Source of the DNA: an uncultured Bacteroidota bacterium
Lineage (GTDB): Bacteria; Bacteroidota; Bacteroidia; UKL13-3
Length of the DNA: 24,781 nt
Direction of reading: 5' to 3'
Assembly: GCA_903888395.1 (NCBI GenBank)
Contig: CAISTO010000262.1
Location: forward strand, 1-24,781
Under the pieces are notes generated by a model. It was not told the origin of the DNA, did no database searches, and saw only the letters and a list, made by a program, of their open reading frames with translations. Below are positions 7,552-14,710 of the stretch, one piece after another. Numbering within the stretch: the stretch's first letter is position 1; each line of letters starts with the position of its first letter. Made by a program: the position numbers and the translations under genes.

Positions 7552-8223
7552 ATGCAAAAAAACTATTTAGAAATTGCTTGTTTTAACATAGCATCTGCCA
7601 TCATTGCGCAGCATGCCGGAGCCAATAGAATTGAGTTTTGCGCTGATATGAATATAGGTGGTGTTACCCCAAATATTGAAGATTTTGTATTGTTAAAATC
7701 AAAAATTCATATTCCGGTTTTTGTAATGATTCGTCCAAGAGGAGGAAATTTTGTTTATTCAATGGAAGAATTTGAACAAATGAAAAACGATATTTTGCAT
7801 TTTAAAAATGCGGGTGCTCATGGATTTGTTTTTGGAATATTAACAGAAAATAAGGAAGTGGATATTATTCAAAATAAAGAATTAGTTGAATTGGCAAACC
7901 CTTTGCCATGCACATTCCATCGAGCTTTTGATGAAATAAACAATCAAATGGATGCCTTAGATAAAATCATTGAATGTGGATTCAGCACCATACTAACTTC
8001 GGGAAATGCTAAAAATGCAATAGAAGGTTCATCATCATTGAAAGCCTTGGCTTTAAAAGCAAATGATAAAATTTGCATCATGCCGGGTGGCGGTGTTCGT
8101 GCTAATAATATTGAAATGTTGAAAGAAAATATTAATACCAATTGGTTTCATTCATCTGCTGTTTTACAAAATGAAACGGCCAATATGGATGAAGTATTTA
8201 TGCTTAAATCCAAATTAGATTGA
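7552..8223 (+). CDS. cutC: CutC family TIM-barrel protein
   Basis: A 223-residue protein with the full CutC pattern: LEIACFNIASA at the start, AGANRIEFCADMNIGGVTPN (23-42), VMIRPRGGNFVYS (57-69), FHRAFDE (121-127) and IMPGGGVRANN (178-188). Known: CutC was first linked to copper tolerance in E. coli, but the assignment is disputed and the reaction is unknown; the fold is a TIM barrel with conserved putative active-site residues. It has no signal peptide, so it is cytoplasmic. It lies between glycosylasparaginase (70-base gap) and beta-mannosidase (4-base overlap, TTGA), and no copper gene is nearby. Context therefore suggests a carbohydrate-linked role, which is inference. It is slightly shorter than the usual 240 or so residues. 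Confidence 0.9.
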   Translation: MQKNYLEIACFNIASAIIAQHAGANRIEFCADMNIGGVTPNIEDFVLLKSKIHIPVFVMIRPRGGNFVYSMEEFEQMKNDILHFKNAGAHGFVFGILTENKEVDIIQNKELVELANPLPCTFHRAFDEINNQMDALDKIIECGFSTILTSGNAKNAIEGSSSLKALALKANDKICIMPGGGVRANNIEMLKENINTNWFHSSAVLQNETANMDEVFMLKSKLD

Positions 8224-10751
8224 AGAAATTAATTGTCCTTTTTTTAGCTGTTATCAGCTTGCCAATTTTTGCCCTTTCTCAAATTTCCAAAAGAGATTTG
8301 TCGAAGGAAAAATGGCTATTTAAAAACACCCAAGAAAATAAATGGTTTTCCGCTAAAATTCCTGGAAACGTTCACACCGATTTATTCCAAAATAAAATTA
8401 TTCCAAATCCTTTTATAGGCAATAACGAAAAGCTTTTACAGTATATTGATCGTGAAAATTGGGAATATAAAACTGATTTTATTATTTCTAAAACCGAATA
8501 TCAAAATGAACAAATTGAATTCAATTTTGAAGGCTTAGATACTTATGAAAAAGTGTTTGTAAATGATTCACTCATCTTAACTGCCAATAACATGTTTCGT
8601 AAGTGGAATTTAGAGGTAAAAAGATTTTTGAAAATTGGCAATAATCAATTAAAAATTGTTTTTGAATCTGCAGTTAATAGGGGAGAAGCGGAAGCAAAAA
8701 AACTACCTTATGAATTGCCTGGAAATGAAAAAGTTTTTACCCGAAAGGCACAGTATCATTACGGTTGGGATTGGGGTCCACGATTTGTAACTTGTGGAGT
8801 TTATAAAGCTATTCATTTACATTTTTGGAATCGAGCCAAAATTAATCATGTACAATTTATTCAAGAAAAACTTACAAAAGAATTGGCGCAAATTCAATTG
8901 AAGGTGGAAGTAAATTGTAGTAAAGAGGGGATGTATAATTTTAAAATGTATAATTCAAAACCAAGTCGTGATTTACCATTATTTAAAGACACTTTTATTG
9001 AACTGCAAAAAGGAATAAACACTGTTTTATTAAATGCTAAAATTAAGAATCCTGAACTATGGTGGACACACAATTTAGGTAAACAAAATTTATATGATTA
9101 TACAATTATTTTAGAATTAGCTAGCAAAAAAATTGATTTAAAGGATGTTACTTTTGGGCTGCGAACCATTGAATTAATTCAGGAAAACGACAGTTTAGGA
9201 AAATCGTTTTTGTTTAAATTAAATGGAATTCCAGTTTTTATGAAAGGTGCAAATTATATTCCTGAAGATAATTTTTTACCACGCGTTACATATTCAAAAA
9301 CCAAACAATTAATTAATGATGCCAAAGCTGCAAACATGAATATGCTGCGCGTTTGGGGTGGTGGCGAATATGCAAGTGATTATTTTTATCAATTATGTAA
9401 TGAAAACGGCATATTGGTTTGGCAAGATTTTATGTTTGCATGCGCCATGTATCCGGGAGATTCCGCTTTTTTAGAAAATGTAAATGCTGAAGTAAACGAC
9501 CAAATAATTCGTTTAAGAAATCATCCAAGTTTGGCCATTTGGTGTGGTAACAATGAAATAGATGAAGGATGGAAAAATTGGGGTTGGCAAAAACAATATA
9601 AGTATAATACCACTGACTCCACTAAAATTTGGAATGACTATGTTTTATTGTTTGAAAATAATATCAAAAACACCATTCAATTATTGGATAAATCAAGGTT
9701 TTATTGGCCAAGCTCACCAAGTATTGGTTGGGGACGCAAAGAAAGTTTAACGCAAGGTGATGCTCATTATTGGGGCGTTTGGTGGGGAATGCAGCCATTT
9801 AAAACTTATGAAAAAAAGGTAGGAAGATTTATGAGTGAATATGGTTTTCAAGGAATGCCTTCATTAAATACTTTTACAAAAATGGGTGCTTTGCAATACG
9901 AAAAAAACGGTTTGAAAATTGATTCAACCATTTTAAAAACGCATCAAAAACACCCAGCCGGATTTGAAACCATTCAAACATATATGGAACGCGATTACCC
10001 TATTCCAAAGAGCTTTGATAATTACATATATGTTTCACAATTGCTGCAAGCAGAAGGAATGAAAACAGCCATAGAAGCGCACCGAAGGGCCATGCCCTAT
10101 TGCATGGGAACATTATATTGGCAGTTAAATGATTGTTGGCCTGTTACGTCATGGAGTTCTATAGATTATGATGGAAATTGGAAAGCTTTGCACTATCAAG
10201 TGAAAAAATCTTACAATGATTTATTAGTATCCTTTGAAGAAAAAAACGATTCAGTTTTAGTTTTTATTGTTTCCGATAAATTAGAAAATATAATAGGAAA
10301 TTTAACTATAACAGTATTAGATTTTGATGGTAAAACTGTTTTTACTGAAAATGTGGAAACCATTGTTAAATCTAATAACAGCAGCATTTATTATTATTTT
10401 GATAAAATTAAGTTGAAAGGTAAATTCAACTTGAATAATTTGGTTTTATCAGCTACATTTAACAACGTAAATTTCAATATAAAATCTTTGCATTATTTTG
10501 TAAAGCCAAAGGATTTATTACTTCAAAAACCTACTATTAATTTTAGATATTTAAATAAAAATCAAATAGAAATATCAAGTGATAAATTAGCCAAAAATGT
10601 TTATTTAAGAACTGATAATAAACCTTATCAATTTGAAGAAAATTATTTCGATTTACTTCCAAATGAAAAGAAAATTATTCAAGTTTCTGGTAAATATTCC
10701 AAAATAGATTTTTTTGAAACATGGGCAAAATCTTTGTTTGATGCTCAATAA
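8220..10751 (+). CDS. GH2 beta-mannosidase, exported
   Basis: An 843-residue glycosidase of the GH2 beta-mannosidase branch. Order: signal peptide (1-20, cleaved near ALSQ), jelly-roll sugar-binding domain (about 25-205), immunoglobulin-like domain (about 206-320), TIM barrel (about 325-640) and C-terminal beta domains. The acid/base is E446 in WCGNNEIDEGW and the nucleophile E540 in FMSEYGFQG; both motifs are characteristic of mannosidases, not of beta-galactosidases. The start is TTG at 8220, overlapping the cutC stop by 4 bases. It is preferred because it gives a complete signal peptide and no in-frame ATG precedes it. Expected reaction: release of beta-linked mannose, such as the Man-beta-1,4-GlcNAc of N-glycan cores. 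Last gene of the four-gene run. Confidence 0.93.
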   Translation: MKKLIVLFLAVISLPIFALSQISKRDLSKEKWLFKNTQENKWFSAKIPGNVHTDLFQNKIIPNPFIGNNEKLLQYIDRENWEYKTDFIISKTEYQNEQIEFNFEGLDTYEKVFVNDSLILTANNMFRKWNLEVKRFLKIGNNQLKIVFESAVNRGEAEAKKLPYELPGNEKVFTRKAQYHYGWDWGPRFVTCGVYKAIHLHFWNRAKINHVQFIQEKLTKELAQIQLKVEVNCSKEGMYNFKMYNSKPSRDLPLFKDTFIELQKGINTVLLNAKIKNPELWWTHNLGKQNLYDYTIILELASKKIDLKDVTFGLRTIELIQENDSLGKSFLFKLNGIPVFMKGANYIPEDNFLPRVTYSKTKQLINDAKAANMNMLRVWGGGEYASDYFYQLCNENGILVWQDFMFACAMYPGDSAFLENVNAEVNDQIIRLRNHPSLAIWCGNNEIDEGWKNWGWQKQYKYNTTDSTKIWNDYVLLFENNIKNTIQLLDKSRFYWPSSPSIGWGRKESLTQGDAHYWGVWWGMQPFKTYEKKVGRFMSEYGFQGMPSLNTFTKMGALQYEKNGLKIDSTILKTHQKHPAGFETIQTYMERDYPIPKSFDNYIYVSQLLQAEGMKTAIEAHRRAMPYCMGTLYWQLNDCWPVTSWSSIDYDGNWKALHYQVKKSYNDLLVSFEEKNDSVLVFIVSDKLENIIGNLTITVLDFDGKTVFTENVETIVKSNNSSIYYYFDKIKLKGKFNLNNLVLSATFNNVNFNIKSLHYFVKPKDLLLQKPTINFRYLNKNQIEISSDKLAKNVYLRTDNKPYQFEENYFDLLPNEKKIIQVSGKYSKIDFFETWAKSLFDAQ

Positions 10752-10804
10752 TTTTATGGAGCAAATGAATTCCTCCAAATCAATCAAAGATTCAGAAAAA
10801 ATAT

Positions 10805-10812
10805 TACTTTTG
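10805..10812 (+). promoter_or_regulatory. -7 box in front of the DUF5683 gene
   Basis: TACTTTTG is an exact TAnnTTTG match lying 38 bases before the ATG at 10851. A clear TTG partner is not seen around 10780, so a promoter is likely but not certain. It suggests the DUF5683 gene is not simply read through from the mannosidase gene (99-base gap). Confidence 0.4.
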
Positions 10813-10850
10813 TCCACGTAAATTTCAATGTATTGGAAGCGAAAACTTTT

Positions 10851-11411
10851 ATGTTAAAAAAAATATTATTCATTCTTTGTCTGTTAACGCTTGTAAATAC
10901 AGCATATGCGCAAAGAGTTGAAGATAAACCTTACGTTGCTGATACCACCAAATGGAGCCATTCAAAGAAAGCCACTTACCTAGCTTTTGTTCCTGGATTA
11001 GGTCAAATTTACAATAAAAAATATTGGAAGTTACCCATTGTTTACGGAGGTTTTGCCGCATTAATTTATTCCGTTGGATTTTACCAAACGCAGTATGATC
11101 AGTTAAAACAAGCCGTTTTGGATAGAAATGCAAAAAAGCCTTTATCGGATCCATCTTTAGAACCATTAGACTTAGCTAATTTAATTTCTTTTAGAGACTT
11201 TTACCGTGAAAATCGCGATTTATCCTGGATAGGAATGGGTGGTTTGTATGCTTTGCAAATTATAGATGCCGCTGTAGACGCACATTTACAAGAGTTTGAT
11301 GTATCGGAAAATCTTTCGTTAAAATGGCAGCCAGATTATAGAATCCAATCAGGACAGGCATTTGTGGGTGCTACTGTTTGGTTGCAATTAGGAAAATCTG
11401 TTAAGAAATAA
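10851..11411 (+). CDS. DUF5683 family envelope protein
   Basis: A 186-residue protein starting at the ATG at 10851. An upstream TTG at 10833 is in frame but would put six extra residues (MEAKTF) before a clean signal peptide, MLKKILFILCLLTLVNTAYA. The domain signature is ATYLAFVPGLGQIYNKKYWKLPIVYGG, with a GLGQIYN turn and hydrophobic segments that suggest membrane association. Known: DUF5683 is widespread in Bacteroidota and of unknown function, often encoded near chromosome-partition genes, which is not the case here. It faces the GH13 gene tail to tail with only two bases between the stop codons (11409-11411 and 11414-11416), so the two transcripts probably overlap. Family is firm, function unknown. 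Confidence 0.85.
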   Translation: MLKKILFILCLLTLVNTAYAQRVEDKPYVADTTKWSHSKKATYLAFVPGLGQIYNKKYWKLPIVYGGFAALIYSVGFYQTQYDQLKQAVLDRNAKKPLSDPSLEPLDLANLISFRDFYRENRDLSWIGMGGLYALQIIDAAVDAHLQEFDVSENLSLKWQPDYRIQSGQAFVGATVWLQLGKSVKK

Positions 11412-11413
11412 GT

Positions 11414-13252
11414 TTACTCCTTCACCCATTTTTTTACATTTCCATTGTCTAATTTTATAAAATAAATTCCTTTTGAAAGCATTTCTATGTCAATGGAAAT
11501 TGTTTCGTTTGAAAGAATATTTTTTGATAAAATCAATTTTCCAACTACATTAAAAATTTGTATTTCGTAACTTGGTTTCAATTGAATTCCTTCTAATAAA
11601 ATGGTGATATTATCATGACTAGGATTTGGGAAAATGGTAAAGTCAGTTTTAGCATTTACTTCATTTAAACCAGTGCTTTTATCTAGTAAAATAATTTTTG
11701 TTTCAAATGGAATTAAGTTAACGCCAGTGCCAACATTATCAGTAATCGACAAATAATCAATTCCGTTGTTCATTACATTCTTTGCAGTGAAAAGTCCATT
11801 ATTCCAATTCAAAGCATTTAAACTCAAATACAAGTTATTGGCATTTCTATTGGAAGTATTAACCAAGACTAAAAATGTTTGATTATTATGAACTCTCAAA
11901 AAACTAAATACGGCTGAATCACTACAAATAATATTTTGATAAGTTCCAATAGATAAAGCTTGGTAGTTGTTACGTATTTTAATTAATTTCTTGTAATAAC
12001 TCAACAAAGAATTGGCATCGGCTTGCATCAATTGAACATTATAACTGCTGTAGTTTGAATTCAAACTCATCCAAGGATTTACAGAACTAAATCCTGCATA
12101 ATTTCCAGTTGACCATTGCATAGGTGTACGAATTGACTCATCGGGTTTGCTGCCTTTCATGCCTACTTCTTCACCATAATATAAGTATGGTGTGCCAGGT
12201 AAAGTTAAATATATTGACGCTGCAGTTTTTAGTTTTGAAATACTTCCACCCATTTCATCAAAAACCCTATTTTGGTCGTGATTGGTTAAAAAAGTACTGA
12301 ATTTATTGAACTGTAAATTAGTATAAGCATAGGTCATTTCATTTCTTAAAGCCAAGGTATTGCTTGTTTTCAATACATTTAACATGGTACTTGCCAAATC
12401 AAATTCAAAACAATTGTCTAATTTATTATTATAACTTTTTACAGTGCTAGTGGCAGTCCAAACTTCTCCTACTGTCATAAAATTAGGGTTCAAACTTTTG
12501 CAATAAGTATTAAAGTCGCTCCAAAACTGATAAGTTTCTGGTTGATTCATTAAGTTACTTCCATTTTCGTATAAATACATGGCAGCATCTAACCTAAAAC
12601 CATCTATGTTCATGCTATCAATCCAGAATTTAGCAGCATCAAAAATACTGTCTTTTAAAGGTTGATAATTATAGTTTAAATCGGGCATTTCGCTCCAAAA
12701 TAAGGCGTAATAATTACTGCTATTTTTGGTATACCAAACATCTTGTCCCCACGGACCTTTATAAGTTGGTTTGGTGCTGCTCCATCGGTAAAAATTTCTG
12801 TAAAAAGGATCGTTAGCCGCTGATTTTATAAACCAAGGATGTTGGCTAGATGAATGATTAATAACAAAATCAATGATTATTTTGATACCTCGTTTATGTG
12901 CTTCAGCAACCATGTTTTTAAATTCTGCGGTAGTACCGTATGCAGGATTCACCGCTTTATAATTTGTTACATCATAGCCGTGATAACTTGGCGAAGCATT
13001 GATGGGCATTAACCAAATTCCTTTTATTCCCAAATCAGAATTGGTGGTGGAATCGCCATCATTTAAATAATCTAATTTGGCTGTTACTCCATTAAAATCG
13101 CCAATTCCATTGCCATTGCTATCGTAAAAACTACGCACAAACAATTCGTAAAAAACAGATTGGTTCCACCAATAAGTAGCAGGCTGTGCCATTAAATAAT
13201 TAGGTAATAAAAGAACAAGTAGAAGTATATATTTTGTAAAGCGTTTATTCAT
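11414..13252 (-). CDS. GH13 alpha-amylase with T9SS sorting domain
   Basis: A 612-residue secreted alpha-glucan hydrolase. The signal peptide covers 1-22 (LMAQ). The GH13 barrel starts at YWWNQSVFYELFVRSF. All four conserved regions are present: IDFVINHS (127-134), GFRLDAAM with nucleophile D222 (218-225), VGEVW with acid/base E263 (261-265) and FLTNHDQ with D326 (321-327). After the all-beta C domain, a T9SS type-A sorting domain runs from about 527 to the end (FTIFPNPSHDNITI ... KGIYFIKLDNG), so it is expected to be exported across the outer membrane and attached to the surface or released. It is a single-gene unit: no SusC/SusD or other starch genes are near, which makes it an isolated scavenging amylase. 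Substrate could be starch, glycogen or maltodextrins. Confidence 0.93.
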   Translation of the reverse strand: MNKRFTKYILLLVLLLPNYLMAQPATYWWNQSVFYELFVRSFYDSNGNGIGDFNGVTAKLDYLNDGDSTTNSDLGIKGIWLMPINASPSYHGYDVTNYKAVNPAYGTTAEFKNMVAEAHKRGIKIIIDFVINHSSSQHPWFIKSAANDPFYRNFYRWSSTKPTYKGPWGQDVWYTKNSSNYYALFWSEMPDLNYNYQPLKDSIFDAAKFWIDSMNIDGFRLDAAMYLYENGSNLMNQPETYQFWSDFNTYCKSLNPNFMTVGEVWTATSTVKSYNNKLDNCFEFDLASTMLNVLKTSNTLALRNEMTYAYTNLQFNKFSTFLTNHDQNRVFDEMGGSISKLKTAASIYLTLPGTPYLYYGEEVGMKGSKPDESIRTPMQWSTGNYAGFSSVNPWMSLNSNYSSYNVQLMQADANSLLSYYKKLIKIRNNYQALSIGTYQNIICSDSAVFSFLRVHNNQTFLVLVNTSNRNANNLYLSLNALNWNNGLFTAKNVMNNGIDYLSITDNVGTGVNLIPFETKIILLDKSTGLNEVNAKTDFTIFPNPSHDNITILLEGIQLKPSYEIQIFNVVGKLILSKNILSNETISIDIEMLSKGIYFIKLDNGNVKKWVKE

Positions 13253-13439
13253 GTTTCAAAATTAAGGATAAATGTTTGTAAAAGCGGAACAATAAAGAAA
13301 AATCCTATGTTATTTAACCACAATATTACTTTGCAAATATCATTTAATCAAAGGTATCAGTATATACCAATCCATAATTTTTTCCATTTGTAAAAAATTA
13401 CCAAGCACTTTAAAAAGTTTTTTAGCATATTCGCAACTT

Positions 13440-13799
13440 ATGGTAAGCGAATTATTTGACGAAACTACCAAGTTAAATTGGTATAAAGTAATATTTGGGT
13501 TGAAAAAGCAGTTTGGGAAAAAGCCAGATATGAATGGAATTTTGTTTTTAATTGGCATCAGGGAATTAGGACAAAATAGGGAATTTACCAAAGCAGAAAA
13601 AATGGATTTATTTCACATTGCTACATGTAAATTATTAAGCTATGAAGGCTATTTTAAATACGAATATACCGATGAAGACGGTTGGCCTCATTACGATTTG
13701 GTAACTCAGCCCGAATATACCGATTTGCTTTCGCAAGAGTATTATTTACGTAAATTGGTAGTTAGGTATTTTTTAGAAAACGATTTAATTACAGACTAA
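13440..13799 (+). CDS. Conserved small protein of unknown function
   Basis: A 119-residue acidic and aromatic-rich soluble protein without signal peptide or membrane segment. I recognise the general look of a Bacteroidota-conserved hypothetical (LKKQFGKKPDMNGILFLIGIRELGQ at 21-45, then FTKAEKMDLFHIATCKLLS and a WPHYD segment) but cannot give it a function. It ends 7 bases before the cyclophilin gene and is clearly in the same operon. Coding is supported by the ATG start, the close spacing and an amino-acid pattern unlike a shadow frame. The opposite-strand frame across the same bases is low-complexity and has been dismissed. Any role in protein folding or envelope work is inferred only from the neighbour. 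Confidence 0.75.
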   Translation: MVSELFDETTKLNWYKVIFGLKKQFGKKPDMNGILFLIGIRELGQNREFTKAEKMDLFHIATCKLLSYEGYFKYEYTDEDGWPHYDLVTQPEYTDLLSQEYYLRKLVVRYFLENDLITD

Positions 13800-13806
13800 A
13801 ACACGG

Positions 13807-14673
13807 ATGAAAAAGAACATATTTATATTGCTTTTAATAACATTTAGCTCATTTGCATTTGCTCAAAAACCTGCAAGTACTAAAAGTAAAGTGAAACAAA
13901 AACCTGCGAAAGAATTAAAGGAATATGTGGTGGTAAGTACCAAATTTGGTAACATGATTTTTACTTTATACGATGAAACTCCTTTGCACCGCGATAATTT
14001 TAAAAAATTGATAAAGAGTAAATATTACGATGGTTTATTATTTCACAGAATTATCAGAGATTTTATGATTCAAGGTGGTGATCCAAATTCTCGCAATGCC
14101 GATTCCAATACTGTACTTGGAAATGGTGGGCCTGATTATACCATTCCTGCCGAAATAAATCCAAACATTATTCATACCAAAGGTGCTTTGGCTGCTGCTA
14201 GAACTGGCGATAACATCAATCCAATGAAGGAGTCAAGTGGTAGTCAGTTTTTTATAGTTCAAGGTAAAAAAGTAGACAAAAAAGAGTTGGAAGAAATTAT
14301 GAATGCCAAAAATTATCAGCGCAAACAAGAAGTTTTTAATAACATAGTTTCAAAAGATACTGTAGTGGCAAACAGATTGAATTTAATTCAACAAACCAAA
14401 GGCAAAGAAGCCGTTCAGGAATATGTTATGAAGCAGTTAGGACCTGTGATAGATGAAGCATACAAGAAGAAAGAGTTTTTATATAACGGGACACAAATAG
14501 ATGCTTATAAAACATATGGTGGAACTCCTTTTTTAGACATGGATTACACTGTCTTTGGTCAAATGATAGTAGGGTTTGAGGTGTTAGATAAAATTGCAAT
14601 TTTATACAATAACCCTCAAACTAACAGGCCTTTTGAAGATGTGAAAATGAGAATAAGTTTGATTAAAAGATAA
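13807..14673 (+). CDS. Periplasmic cyclophilin-type peptidyl-prolyl isomerase
   Basis: A 288-residue prolyl isomerase with a signal peptide (1-19, FAFAQ) and a lysine-rich linker (20-38). The cyclophilin domain starts at about residue 40. Active-site blocks are LLFHRIIRDFMIQGGDP (77-93, catalytic arginine and glutamine present) and SGSQFFIVQG (144-153). About 90 charged, helical residues (154-243) are inserted before the closing YTVFGQMIVGFEVLDKIA strand. This insertion is common in Bacteroidota cyclophilins, so I treat it as a lineage trait and not damage. The usual active-site tryptophan of human cyclophilin A is not present at the matching place (GGTPFLDMDYTVFG). Role: folding of exported proteins. 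Operon with the 119-residue gene before it and perhaps the DUF5686 gene 37 bases after it. Confidence 0.92.
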   Translation: MKKNIFILLLITFSSFAFAQKPASTKSKVKQKPAKELKEYVVVSTKFGNMIFTLYDETPLHRDNFKKLIKSKYYDGLLFHRIIRDFMIQGGDPNSRNADSNTVLGNGGPDYTIPAEINPNIIHTKGALAAARTGDNINPMKESSGSQFFIVQGKKVDKKELEEIMNAKNYQRKQEVFNNIVSKDTVVANRLNLIQQTKGKEAVQEYVMKQLGPVIDEAYKKKEFLYNGTQIDAYKTYGGTPFLDMDYTVFGQMIVGFEVLDKIAILYNNPQTNRPFEDVKMRISLIKR

Positions 14674-14710
14674 TTTTTGTAAATATAAATCCCTATTTCT
14701 TCCATTCAAT

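Noticed and set aside
13323..13433. Promoter boxes before the 119-residue gene (TACTTTGC-like and CATATTCG)
   Set aside because: Neither has a TTG partner at a suitable distance, and the second would leave no leader at all.
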